A DNA stretch of 64,000 bases, taken from the NCBI GenBank assembly GCA_934102335.1, contig CAKOSP010000001.1:124001-188000 (forward strand), in the 5' to 3' direction. The position numbers and the translations under genes were made by a program. Under the pieces are notes generated by a model. It was not told the DNA's origin, did not search any database, and saw only the letters and a program-made list of their open reading frames with translations. Origin of the DNA: an uncultured Bacilli bacterium (GTDB lineage Bacteria; Bacillota_I; Bacilli_A; RF39; UBA660). Below, piece by piece: positions 24,834 through 34,097 of this stretch (position 1 is the stretch's first letter; each line of letters starts with the position of its first letter).

Positions 24834-25952
24834 ATGAATAAAAAAGATTATTATGAGGTTTTAGGTGTTTCTAAAGGTGCTACTGCAGCTGAAATTAAAA
24901 GTGCTTTTAGAAAATTAGCTAAACAATACCATCCTGACAATAAGCAAACCGGAGATGAAGCTAAATTTAAAGAAGTTGGCGAAGCTTATGCTGTTCTTTC
25001 AGACGAAAATAAAAGAAGACAATATGACCAATTTGGTCATGCAGCTTTTGAAAATGGGGGTTCAGGAGCAGGATATGGTGGATTCTCTGGATTTGATGCC
25101 AGCGATATTAATCTAGAAGATATCTTTGGTGATTTATTTGGAGGTTCATCATTCGGAGGATTTTCAGGCTTTTCATCAAGAAGAAACGGTGCCAGAAGAG
25201 GTAGCGATATTAAAGTTAATGTTGATTTAACTTTTGAAGAAGCATGTTTTGGTACAAAAAAAGATATTAAATTAAATTTAAATTCTAAGTGTGATGAATG
25301 TGATGGCAAAGGTGGTTTTGATGAACAAAGTTGTGCGACTTGTGGAGGCATAGGAAAAGTTATTGAACAACAATCTACGATCTTCGGAGTTATGCAAACT
25401 CAAAAAACTTGTTCAAAATGTCACGGAACTGGAAAAACTTTCAAAAGAGTTTGTCAGACATGTGGCGGAGATGGCCTAGTTCAAAAAAGAAAAACAATAA
25501 CTGTTGAAATACCAGAGGGTGTAGATAATGGTTATGAACTTAGAATAAGTGGTAAGGGTGAAGCTGGAGTAAATGGTGGAGCTCCTGGAGATATCTATTT
25601 AGAATTTAAAGTTAAAGAACATCCAATTTTTGAAAGAGATGGAAAAGATATTTATCTAGAAGTACCTCTTAGTATTACTGATGCAATATTGGGATGTAAA
25701 AAAGAAATTCCAACTTTATATGGTAATGTAATTTTAACTATACCAGAGGGAACTCAAAACTACACTAAACTTAAATTAAAAGGTAAAGGAATAAAACTTC
25801 CAAGAAGTATAAGTAAAGGTGATATGTACGCCGTTGTAAATATTATTATGCCTACTAAGTTGACAAAAAAACAAAAAGACTTATTAACTGAATTAAGTGA
25901 AACAGACTTAGAGACTGATAGTGCCTTTAAAACTTTTAAAAAATATATTTAA
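24834..25952 (+). CDS. dnaJ: Chaperone DnaJ (Hsp40)
   Basis: A 372-residue type I DnaJ. The J-domain carries HPD (QYHPDN) and begins DYYEVLGVSKGATAAEIK. A Gly/Phe-rich linker follows, then four zinc-binding CxxCxGxG repeats (CDECDGKG, CATCGGIG, CSKCHGTG, CQTCGGDG) and C-terminal substrate-binding domains. It stimulates DnaK ATPase activity. ATG 24834 is chosen over a GTG at 24825 that overlaps the pepF stop. It is the last gene of the operon, with a terminator directly after. Confidence 0.97.
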   Translation: MNKKDYYEVLGVSKGATAAEIKSAFRKLAKQYHPDNKQTGDEAKFKEVGEAYAVLSDENKRRQYDQFGHAAFENGGSGAGYGGFSGFDASDINLEDIFGDLFGGSSFGGFSGFSSRRNGARRGSDIKVNVDLTFEEACFGTKKDIKLNLNSKCDECDGKGGFDEQSCATCGGIGKVIEQQSTIFGVMQTQKTCSKCHGTGKTFKRVCQTCGGDGLVQKRKTITVEIPEGVDNGYELRISGKGEAGVNGGAPGDIYLEFKVKEHPIFERDGKDIYLEVPLSITDAILGCKKEIPTLYGNVILTIPEGTQNYTKLKLKGKGIKLPRSISKGDMYAVVNIIMPTKLTKKQKDLLTELSETDLETDSAFKTFKKYI

Positions 25953-25975
25953 GCTCATTAAGAGCTTTTTTATTT
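25951..25975 (+). terminator. Terminator of the dnaK operon
   Basis: AAGCTC-ATTAA-GAGCTT (25951-25967) followed by TTTTTATTTT. The stem begins inside the dnaJ stop codon. Confidence 0.75.
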
Positions 25976-26041
25976 TATTGATTTTCTTTTTTTTTTAATT
26001 TATAATTTAAATATGAATAAAATATATTGGAGGTTAGATAT

Positions 26042-27247
26042 ATGCGAAAGAGATTTAAATATCCTTTAACATTTGTAGGTATTTTACTTTGCATATTTTT
26101 AGCTTTAGGCATTTGTTATATTTTTTATGATAAATTTGTTTTTGATGCTATTGTATTAGTGGATGACAATCTATCTATCAATTTTATAAATGGTAATAAG
26201 TTTGATCAAAAACACAATAAAGAATTAAAATTTACAATTGTTAATAATGGAACAGAAAATATAAATTATTATATAAGTTTTAATGAAATAAAAGGATCTG
26301 CTAATTATAATTTAAAATGTAGTGAAAATGATATTAATATAAAATCAGATCTTACAAGTGGAGTAGTATCAAGTTATATTGATATTAAACCAGGAGAAGT
26401 TCAAACCTATACTTTAATTTTAGACAGTGTTTCCAATTATTCTGGCAAAATAAATGTTAATGTTGAAGCAAAAAATGAAACTTTATTTGCCGATGTATTG
26501 CTTTTAAATAATAAGGTTTCGGAAAACAGTAAAACAGAGTTAGGTCAAAGTTCGCTAACGGATGAAGGCTTAATTCAAATGCAAGATGACAGGGGAATCA
26601 GTTATTACTTTCGTGGAGCAGTAAATACAAATTATGTTTCTTTTGCAGGGTTAATATGGCGCGTTGTAAGAATTAATGGTGATGGATCTACAAGATTGGT
26701 TTTAAATAATGTGTTGGATAGTACATCATCATACATAAGTGGTGATAGTTTTAAATTTACTTCTTCTAATATTAAGGACGTTCTAGATGATTTTTATGAA
26801 ACAACGTTGCAAAAATATTCAAATTATATTGCCACAACTAATTATTGTAATGATTTACCTACTGAAGATTCTAATTATGTTTACAATAGGGTGATGATAG
26901 ATAAAATTTTTTCTCTAAATTGTTTAAGTGAAAAGACATCTGCTATGATAGGGCTTTTAAATATTGATGAAATTATTACTGCCGGAGCATCTTTAACCGA
27001 GGAAAATAGATCTTATTATTTATATAATAGTAGTATTAAAAATGATTATTACACAATGAGTAGTTCTAAAATCGAAAATAATGTATATTATCATTTTGCC
27101 ATGGGCATAAATGGTGATATTAAAAGTATAGATGGAAAAACAGAATTAGGAGTTAGGCCTGTAATTAATATTATTAAAAACGTAGCCGTAAATGGTAAAG
27201 GCACAATTGATGAACCATATGTTATTGTACCTATTGAATCTGAATAA
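26042..27247 (+). CDS. Membrane-anchored surface protein, paralogue of the 48919 gene
   Basis: A 401-residue protein with an N-terminal transmembrane/signal segment (about 9-28) lacking the SipW TYAYF signature. A beta-sandwich-like segment (ELKFTIVNNGTENINYYISF, about 60-150) follows. The C-terminal domain contains YYFRGAVNTNYVSFAG, WRVVRINGDGSTRLVL and a final LGVRPVINI strand with a GKGTIDEPYVI tail. This domain recurs in the 48919 protein, and its final motif also in the 11098 and 39081 proteins. The SD GGAGG (26029-26033) is well placed. Extracytoplasmic location is likely; the function is unknown. Confidence 0.55.
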   Translation: MRKRFKYPLTFVGILLCIFLALGICYIFYDKFVFDAIVLVDDNLSINFINGNKFDQKHNKELKFTIVNNGTENINYYISFNEIKGSANYNLKCSENDINIKSDLTSGVVSSYIDIKPGEVQTYTLILDSVSNYSGKINVNVEAKNETLFADVLLLNNKVSENSKTELGQSSLTDEGLIQMQDDRGISYYFRGAVNTNYVSFAGLIWRVVRINGDGSTRLVLNNVLDSTSSYISGDSFKFTSSNIKDVLDDFYETTLQKYSNYIATTNYCNDLPTEDSNYVYNRVMIDKIFSLNCLSEKTSAMIGLLNIDEIITAGASLTEENRSYYLYNSSIKNDYYTMSSSKIENNVYYHFAMGINGDIKSIDGKTELGVRPVINIIKNVAVNGKGTIDEPYVIVPIESE

Positions 27248-27350
27248 ATTTATGTTATAATATACACTATATTTACAGCAAAAAGAGCTATTTTACATGT
27301 TAATATACTCTGATTAAACTTTTTTTGTTAAAATGTTAATAGGTGATTTT

Positions 27351-27821
27351 ATGCAATTATTAAATGATATTCTAGAATTTTTAAAAACACTAACTTTAAT
27401 TGATTATATATTTTTCTTTGCAGTTATAATACTACTTATTTTAATTATAACTTTAATATATTTTATAAAAAGTAATAATGAAGTTTTCATATCTGAAAAT
27501 CCTAATACCTCAGATTTGAAAGCTATAACCAAAAAATTAGAAGAAGATCATCCCCGAATAGAATTTACAGACTATGAAAAAGATCAAGAAGAAAAAGCAA
27601 TTATTAGTTATGACGAACTTTTAAAAAAGAGTAAATCATCAACAATAAACTATGATGAAGAAACTAATTTAGATGGCTTATCAATTAAAAAAATCAATTT
27701 AGATGAACCATTAATCTTAAATGATGAAATAAAAACTACTGGTAATGTAAGAGTTATTAGCTATCAACAAGAAGAAAAGTTCTTAGCAGCTTTAAAACAA
27801 TTACAAAGTATGCTTAGCTAA
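27351..27821 (+). CDS. Small single-pass membrane protein of unknown function
   Basis: A 156-residue protein. One transmembrane helix (about 18-45, FFFAVIILLILIITLIYFI) is followed by an acidic, mostly disordered cytoplasmic tail that ends in a short helix (EEKFLAALKQLQSML). ATG 27351 follows AGGTGAT. It lies between the exported-protein gene and the ileS T-box. I do not recognise a family. The topology (short outside, long acidic inside) resembles small adaptor or division-associated proteins, but nothing more can be supported. Confidence 0.5.
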   Translation: MQLLNDILEFLKTLTLIDYIFFFAVIILLILIITLIYFIKSNNEVFISENPNTSDLKAITKKLEEDHPRIEFTDYEKDQEEKAIISYDELLKKSKSSTINYDEETNLDGLSIKKINLDEPLILNDEIKTTGNVRVISYQQEEKFLAALKQLQSMLS

Positions 27822-27824
27822 TAT

Positions 27825-27853
27825 TTGACAAAGTAATTTAAATATTATAGAAT
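27825..27853 (+). promoter_or_regulatory. Promoter of the ileS T-box operon
   Basis: TTGACA (27825-27830), 17 nt, TAGAAT (27848-27853). Confidence 0.7.
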
Positions 27854-27857
27854 GATG

Positions 27858-28078
27858 TTGTTAAAAACGAAGAGAAAAGACATGTTTAATATAATGGACA
27901 TAAAGAAACTTAATGGTTGATGGAAATTAAGCAAAAAATATTAAAATATCACTTTTTGAGTAATTAATTAAAAATTAGTTCGGATAATCCCGTTAAAGAT
28001 TTAAGTGTATGATTAATCATAAATTAAGGTGGTACCACGGACATATAGTTCGCCCTTTAGTTTATGATTTTTTATTTT
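27858..28078 (+). promoter_or_regulatory. T-box riboswitch (isoleucyl-tRNA sensing)
   Basis: The T-box sequence AAGGTGGTACCACG is at 28026-28039. In the specifier region, positioned as in the valS leader, is ATC (27948-27950) followed by A, an isoleucine codon matching ileS. The T-run (28069 onward) follows a weaker hairpin than in the valS T-box. It accounts for most of the 269-base gap before ileS. Confidence 0.88.
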
Positions 28079-28090
28079 AAGGAGGAATTT

Positions 28091-31000
28091 ATGTTTAAAA
28101 GTTTAAGCAAAGAAAGTACAAGTACAGTCGAAAAAGAAATTTTAAAATCTTGGAAAGACAACAAAATTTTTGAAAAAACCATCAATAGTAGAGAAAAAAA
28201 TCCTGATTTCGTTTTTTATGATGGTCCAATTTATGCCAATGCTAAACCTGGAATTCACCATGTATTTAGTAAAACAATTAAAGATGCATTCACTAAATAT
28301 AAAACTATGCAAGGATATAGGGTTTTAAGAAAAATTGGCTTGGATACTCATGGTCTTCCAATTGAAGTTAATGTAGAAAAAAAACTGGGATTTAAATCTA
28401 AATCTGATATTGAAGCTTTTGGAGTAGAAAATTTCTGTAAGGAATGTAATAAAGCTACCGCTACCAATATTGATGAAGTAAATAAAGTTACAGATATGAT
28501 GGGTCAATTTATTGATTGTGATCATCCATACATAACTTGTTCAAATGAATATATTGAATCTGAATGGTGGATATTAAAAGAAATGGATAAAAAAGGCCTT
28601 CTTTATCATGGAAACAAAGTTCTTCCGTACTGTCCTAGATGTGGTACAGAACTTTCTTCAAACGAAGTAGCTCAAGGATATCAACAAGATTCAGTTAATA
28701 CTGTAATTGTACCATTCAAGAAAAAAGATGAAGATGTTTACTTCTTAGTTTGGACAACCACACCTTGGACTTTAATGGCAAACGTTGCTTTATGCGTTAA
28801 TCCAGATTTAAATTATCTTTTAGTTGAGTCTATGGGTTATAAGTTTATCGTTTGTGAAAGCCTTGCTGACAAAGTTTTAGGTGATGAATATAAGGTTTTA
28901 AAAACTTATAAAGGAACTGACTTAGTTGGCATGAAATATGAACAATTACTGCCTTTTGTAGATGTTGAAGGTAAAGCTTTTGAAGTAGTATGTGATGAAT
29001 ATGTAACTGCAGAAGATGGTACTGGAATAGTACATATAGCTCCCGCATATGGTGCTGATGATAACAGAGTATGCCTTCAAAATAATATTGGCTTTGTAAA
29101 TCCAGTTGGAAAAGATGGGTGTTACACAACAGGGCCTTGGAAAGGTACATTAGTAACGGATAAAGATTTAGAAATAGAAATTATTAAGTACTTAAAAGAA
29201 AATGATAAATTATTCAAAAAAATTAAGCTTACTCATGATTATCCTCATTGTTGGAGATGTAAAAGTCCATTAATTTACTATGCAAAGCCAGCTTGGTACA
29301 TTAAAACTACAGAATATAAAGATAAAATAATTGAAGCTAATGAAAGTATTAATTGGTATCCTGATTATGTAGGAACTAAAAGATTTAAAAATTGGCTAGA
29401 AAATATGGTTGATTGGGGAATTTCTAGAAATAGATATTGGGGTTGTCCAATGCCAGTATGGACTTGTGATTGTGGTAATTATGAATGTATTGGTTCTTTA
29501 GATGAACTACAACAAAGAGTTTTAGAAGACGTAGATGTACATAAAATGGAACTTCATAGACCATATGTTGATGATTTACATATTAAATGTAGTAAGTGTG
29601 GAAATAAAATGAATAGAGTAAAGGATGTATTAGATGTATGGTTTGATTCTGGTTCAATGCCATATGCTCAATTCCATTATCCATTTGAAAATAAGGAATT
29701 ATTCGAAAGCCAATTTCCTGCCGATTTCATAGCCGAAGGAATAGACCAAACTCGTGGTTGGTTTTATGTTCTTTTAGTTATATCTACTATTATTTCTGGA
29801 AAATCAAGCTTTAAAAACGTAGTTGTAAATGATATGATGCTTGATGCTTATGGAAAGAAAATGAGTAAATCAACTGGAAACATAATTGATCCAATTGAAA
29901 TAATGAATCAATATGGTGCTGATACTATAAGATGGTACATGATGTATGCCTCACCAGTATGGACTCCATTAAAATTTGATGTTGAAGGCTTAAAAGAGGT
30001 TTATTCTAAATTCTTTAATCCTTTAAAAAATACTTATAGTTTTTTCCAAACATATGCAAATATAGATAAAATAGCTATCAAAGATTGTAAAATAGATATT
30101 AAAAATAGAGAAGAAATAGATAAATGGTTAATTTCTAAATATAATAAATTAGTTAAATATGTTACAAATTGTATGGAACAGTATGATTTAAATTTAGCAG
30201 TTAAAGCAATTACTTTATTTGTTTCTGATGATTTATCTAATTGGTATATTAGACGTAATAGAGATCGTTTCTGGGCATCAACTCTTGATGATTCCAAAAA
30301 AGCAGTTTATATAACAACTTATGAAGTATTAGAGGGCATATGTAGACTTTGTGCTCCAATAATTCCTTATATTACCGAAGAAATTTATAAAGATTTAACT
30401 GGCGAAGAATCTGTACATTTAAGTTCTTACCCAAAATATGATGAAAAATTAATTGATGATGTTATTGAACAAAAAATGGATTTAGTAAGAAACTTAATTT
30501 CTACAGGAAGATACGTAAGAGAAGAAACTAAAATAAAAGTTAGACAACCATTAAGTGAGTGCTTAATAAATGGTAGTTATAAAAAAACTCTTGGAGATCT
30601 TGTAAATTTAATTAAAGAAGAATTGAACGTAAAAGAAGTTGTTTTCGTACCAGATTTATCTTTGTATATGAATTTCATAGTCAAACCAAACTTTAAAGTA
30701 TGCGGTTCAAAATTTGGTTCGAAAATTAAAGATTATCAAGAATTATTATCAACACTTAATAGTAGTGAAATAACTAGCCTTTTAAACGGAAATCCAATTA
30801 CTAAAAAATTCTTAGATGAAGACTTAGAAATCACTAGTGAGATGGTGGATATAAGAACTGTATCTAAAGAAGGATTTAATGTTGGTATGCAAAATAACGT
30901 TTTTGTAATATTAAATACTGAACTAACAGAGGATTTAATTGATGAAGGTATAGCTAGAGAATTTGTATCTAAGATTCAAAATTTAAGAAAAACTAAAGAT

Positions 31001-31183
31001 TTTGATATTGAAAACAGAATCACTATAGATTGTTTAGTAAGTGAAGAAATAAAAAAGTCTATTCAAAAATTTGAATCATATATTAAAAATGAAACTTTAG
31101 CAACAAATATCGCCTTTAACTCTGGAGAAGATGAATTAAAAATAAATGAAGATACAATTAAAGTTACAATTAAAAAGTCTTAA
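28091..31183 (+). CDS. ileS: Isoleucyl-tRNA synthetase, type 2, with GIHH in place of HIGH
   Basis: A 1030-residue class I synthetase charging tRNA-Ile. The sequence DGPIYANAKPGIHHVF places G54-I55-H56-H57 where HxGH is expected; the first and third residues are swapped. The KMSKS loop is intact (590-594). The surrounding RKIGLDTHGLPIEVNVEKKLG and the domain organisation are of the IleRS2 (eukaryote-like) type, which is naturally tolerant of mupirocin. GxHH variants of IleRS2 have been described as hyper-resistant. The editing domain (VWTTTPWTLMAN) and zinc-type cysteines (CPRCGTE, CDCGNYEC) are visible. ATG 28091 follows GGAGGAATTT. It is the only ileS seen here, under T-box control. Confidence 0.95.
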   Translation: MFKSLSKESTSTVEKEILKSWKDNKIFEKTINSREKNPDFVFYDGPIYANAKPGIHHVFSKTIKDAFTKYKTMQGYRVLRKIGLDTHGLPIEVNVEKKLGFKSKSDIEAFGVENFCKECNKATATNIDEVNKVTDMMGQFIDCDHPYITCSNEYIESEWWILKEMDKKGLLYHGNKVLPYCPRCGTELSSNEVAQGYQQDSVNTVIVPFKKKDEDVYFLVWTTTPWTLMANVALCVNPDLNYLLVESMGYKFIVCESLADKVLGDEYKVLKTYKGTDLVGMKYEQLLPFVDVEGKAFEVVCDEYVTAEDGTGIVHIAPAYGADDNRVCLQNNIGFVNPVGKDGCYTTGPWKGTLVTDKDLEIEIIKYLKENDKLFKKIKLTHDYPHCWRCKSPLIYYAKPAWYIKTTEYKDKIIEANESINWYPDYVGTKRFKNWLENMVDWGISRNRYWGCPMPVWTCDCGNYECIGSLDELQQRVLEDVDVHKMELHRPYVDDLHIKCSKCGNKMNRVKDVLDVWFDSGSMPYAQFHYPFENKELFESQFPADFIAEGIDQTRGWFYVLLVISTIISGKSSFKNVVVNDMMLDAYGKKMSKSTGNIIDPIEIMNQYGADTIRWYMMYASPVWTPLKFDVEGLKEVYSKFFNPLKNTYSFFQTYANIDKIAIKDCKIDIKNREEIDKWLISKYNKLVKYVTNCMEQYDLNLAVKAITLFVSDDLSNWYIRRNRDRFWASTLDDSKKAVYITTYEVLEGICRLCAPIIPYITEEIYKDLTGEESVHLSSYPKYDEKLIDDVIEQKMDLVRNLISTGRYVREETKIKVRQPLSECLINGSYKKTLGDLVNLIKEELNVKEVVFVPDLSLYMNFIVKPNFKVCGSKFGSKIKDYQELLSTLNSSEITSLLNGNPITKKFLDEDLEITSEMVDIRTVSKEGFNVGMQNNVFVILNTELTEDLIDEGIAREFVSKIQNLRKTKDFDIENRITIDCLVSEEIKKSIQKFESYIKNETLATNIAFNSGEDELKINEDTIKVTIKKS

Positions 31184-31200
31184 TTTTAAAGACTTTTTTT
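31175..31200 (+). terminator. Terminator of ileS
   Basis: AAGTCTT-AATTTTA-AAGACTT (31175-31195) followed by TTTTTT. The stop codon lies within the stem. Confidence 0.75.
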
Positions 31201-31245
31201 ATTTGTTGTTATATAATTTATTTAACAAATAAAAAAGGAGGATAT

Positions 31246-33426
31246 ATGTTTGCAAAAGTAATTATCGAATATCAAATAAAGTCATTAGATAAAACATTTA
31301 CCTACATTGTTCCTGATAAATTAATTGACATCATAAAAGTTGGCATGAAAGTTTTAGTGCCTTTTGCCAACAAAAAAGTAAATGGATTTATCTTAAGTAT
31401 AGAAAACTCATCTCCAAGTGAATATCAATTAAAAGAAATAATTTCTATTTTAGAACCTGAACTTGTTTTAAGTGAAGAACTTATAAAGTTAGGTGCATAT
31501 ATGCGTGATACTTTACTTTGTACAACTATATCTGCGTATCAAGCAATGCTTCCCACTTCCTTTAAAATAAAGACTCAAAAAAGTAATTATAATAACTATG
31601 AAAAATATATTGTTTTAAATAAAAATAAAGAGGAAATTCAAAAGTACATTAATGAAAATCCTAAAAAAATAAAACAAATAGCTATTTTAAATAAAGTTAT
31701 GGAAGAAAAAAGAGTACTAAAAAGCCTAATCTCAGGAGTGCCATTAACAAATTTATTAAAAGAACAATTATTAAAAGAACAATTAGAGCAAAAATATCGA
31801 ATAATAAATAAGTATCAAGAAGAAAGTAAGAAAACTTTAACTGAAAAGCAGCAAAAAATTTTTAAAAGTGTGGATTTAAATAACTTTAATACTTATTTAT
31901 TATATGGTGTGACTGGTTCAGGAAAGACTGAAGTTTATTTAAATTTAATAGAAAAAGTTATAAATAATGGTAAAACCGCTATAATGTTAGTTCCAGAAAT
32001 TAGTTTAACAATGCAAATAGTTAATAGATTTTATAATCGTTTCAAAAATAAAGTTGCAGTTTTACATAGTCGTTTATCTGACGGTGAAAAACACGATGAA
32101 TATTTAAAAATTATTAGGAAAGAAGTATCGATAGTAGTAGGAACTAGAAGTGCAGTATTTGCTCCATTAACTAATTTAGGAATAATTATAATTGATGAGG
32201 AACACAGTAGTTCATATAAACAAGATAATACTCCTAAATATAATGCTAAAGATTTGGCTTCGTTTAGAGCAGAGTATAATAATATTCCTCTCATTTTAGG
32301 ATCAGCTACTCCAACTTTAGAATCCTTTGCCAGAGCTAAAAAGGGTGTTTTTAAATTATTAGAATTAAATACTAGGGTCGGAAAAAGCATTTTGCCTAAA
32401 GTACATTTAGTAGATATGGAAGAAGAATATAAAAATAAAAACTTTGTTTTTAGTACTATTCTAAAAGAGAAAATAAATGAAAAATTAGAAAATGACGAAC
32501 AAATAATCCTACTTTTAAATCGCAGGGGATTTTCGACATTCATAAGTTGCTCTAATTGTGGTTTTACTTATAAATGTCCTAATTGTGATATATCTTTGAC
32601 TTATCATAAAAGTAGTAATAATTTAATATGCCATTACTGTGGATATCAAATTACTTGTCATGAAAATTGTCCAAATTGTAATGAGGATGGTTTAAAATAT
32701 TTAGGACTTGGGACAGAAAAATTGGAAGAAGAAATAACTAAGGAATTTAAAAAAGCCAAAGTAATAAGAATGGATCAAGACACTACTACCAAGAAAAATT
32801 CTCATGATAAAATAATTACTGCTTTTAAAAATAAGGAGTATAACATCTTGTTAGGTACTTCCATGATTAGCAAAGGATTAGATTTTGATAATGTAACATT
32901 AGTGGGAGTAATAAATGCGGATACATCCTTAAATATTCCTGACTTTAGAAGTAATGAAAATACCTATGATTTATTAAGTCAAGTTGCGGGAAGAGCAGGA
33001 AGAAGAGAAAAGCCTGGTGAAGTTATTATTCAAACATTTAATCCTGACAATAAAGTTTTAAATTTTGTAAAAGATAACAATTATGAAATATTTTATAACT
33101 ATGAAATGGATTTTCGAAAAAAACTCAGATATCCTCCATACTGGTATTTAATTGGTATTAAGGTAATATCAAGTGATTATAATTTATCTTTAGAATATGC
33201 TAAAAAAGTGGCTAATTATCTTAAAAAAAATAGTGGTGAAAATACAATTTGTTTAGGCCCAACTACTTGTGCTATTTTAAAATTTAAAAATCAATATCGT
33301 TTTCAAATAATAATAAAATATAAAGTTGATCAAAAGCTAATGAAATCATTAAAAGAACTAAATGATATTTTCGCCATGAAAAAAGATGTGTTTTTAGATA
33401 TAGATGTAAATCCTTCAAAAATATAA
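31246..33426 (+). CDS. priA: Primosomal helicase PriA
   Basis: A 726-residue replication-restart helicase. The N-terminal 3'-DNA-binding domain (FTYIVPDKLIDIIKVGMKVLVPFANKKVNGFI) precedes the helicase core with Walker A GVTGSGKTEVYL and the DEEH box (IIIDEEHSSSYKQ). A cysteine cluster (CSNCGFTYKCPNC, then CHYCGYQITC and CPNC) binds two zinc ions, and motif VI is QVAGRAGRREKPG. It reloads the replisome at stalled forks. The SD AAGGAGG precedes ATG. Confidence 0.95.
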   Translation: MFAKVIIEYQIKSLDKTFTYIVPDKLIDIIKVGMKVLVPFANKKVNGFILSIENSSPSEYQLKEIISILEPELVLSEELIKLGAYMRDTLLCTTISAYQAMLPTSFKIKTQKSNYNNYEKYIVLNKNKEEIQKYINENPKKIKQIAILNKVMEEKRVLKSLISGVPLTNLLKEQLLKEQLEQKYRIINKYQEESKKTLTEKQQKIFKSVDLNNFNTYLLYGVTGSGKTEVYLNLIEKVINNGKTAIMLVPEISLTMQIVNRFYNRFKNKVAVLHSRLSDGEKHDEYLKIIRKEVSIVVGTRSAVFAPLTNLGIIIIDEEHSSSYKQDNTPKYNAKDLASFRAEYNNIPLILGSATPTLESFARAKKGVFKLLELNTRVGKSILPKVHLVDMEEEYKNKNFVFSTILKEKINEKLENDEQIILLLNRRGFSTFISCSNCGFTYKCPNCDISLTYHKSSNNLICHYCGYQITCHENCPNCNEDGLKYLGLGTEKLEEEITKEFKKAKVIRMDQDTTTKKNSHDKIITAFKNKEYNILLGTSMISKGLDFDNVTLVGVINADTSLNIPDFRSNENTYDLLSQVAGRAGRREKPGEVIIQTFNPDNKVLNFVKDNNYEIFYNYEMDFRKKLRYPPYWYLIGIKVISSDYNLSLEYAKKVANYLKKNSGENTICLGPTTCAILKFKNQYRFQIIIKYKVDQKLMKSLKELNDIFAMKKDVFLDIDVNPSKI

Positions 33427-33481
33427 TTGTACTTTATTTTTAATTATGATAATATATAATTGTATAGGAGAGTGATTTAAT

Positions 33482-34036
33482 ATGCCAACATGGCTAATTA
33501 TTGTACTTATTATTGTTTTATTTATCTTAGTATGGTTTATGTCTACTTATAATTCTTTAGTAGCATTAAGAAATAAGGTTAAAGATCAAAAAGCCCAAAT
33601 TGATGTAACTTTAAAAAGAAGATTTGATTTAATACCTAATTTAGTTGAAACTGTAAAAGGATACGCTAAACATGAAAAAGATACTTTAGAAGAAGTTGTA
33701 AAAGCTAGAAATACATATACATCAGCAACAACTACAGAAGATCAATTAAAAGCAGATTCTGAGTTACAAAAAGGTATTACTAAGCTATTTGCTTTAGCAG
33801 AACAATACCCTGATTTAAAAGCAAATGAAAACTTTATTAATTTACAAAATCAATTAACAGAAACTGAAGATAAAATTCAATATTCAAGACAATTTTATAA
33901 TGATGAAGTTATGAAGTATAATAACAAAATCGAAATGTTCCCTTCAAATATTATTGCAAATTTATTTCATTTTGTTGCTGAAAAGTTCTTTGAAGCCAAT
34001 GAAGAAGAACGTCAAAATGTCAAAGTTAAATTTTAA
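33482..34036 (+). CDS. lemA: LemA family protein
   Basis: A 184-residue protein with one N-terminal transmembrane helix (WLIIVLIIVLFILVWFM), an YNSLVALRNKVKDQKAQIDV segment and RRFDLIPNLVETVKGYAKHE, the LemA core, forming a long helical bundle exposed outside the cell. The neighbouring gene encodes a DUF2207 protein; lemA and DUF2207 genes are often paired in Firmicutes, implying a shared envelope role. The biochemical function of LemA is not established. Confidence 0.92.
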   Translation: MPTWLIIVLIIVLFILVWFMSTYNSLVALRNKVKDQKAQIDVTLKRRFDLIPNLVETVKGYAKHEKDTLEEVVKARNTYTSATTTEDQLKADSELQKGITKLFALAEQYPDLKANENFINLQNQLTETEDKIQYSRQFYNDEVMKYNNKIEMFPSNIIANLFHFVAEKFFEANEEERQNVKVKF

Positions 34037-34041
34037 TAATT

Positions 34042-34067
34042 AAACTGATTTTAAAATCAGTTTTTTT
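34042..34067 (+). terminator. Palindromic terminator between lemA and the DUF2207 gene
   Basis: AAACTGATTTT/AAAATCAGTTT (34042-34063) forms a perfect palindrome followed by T-run. Confidence 0.65.
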
Positions 34068-34097
34068 ATGTTAGAATATAATTTAGAAGGTGAGTAT

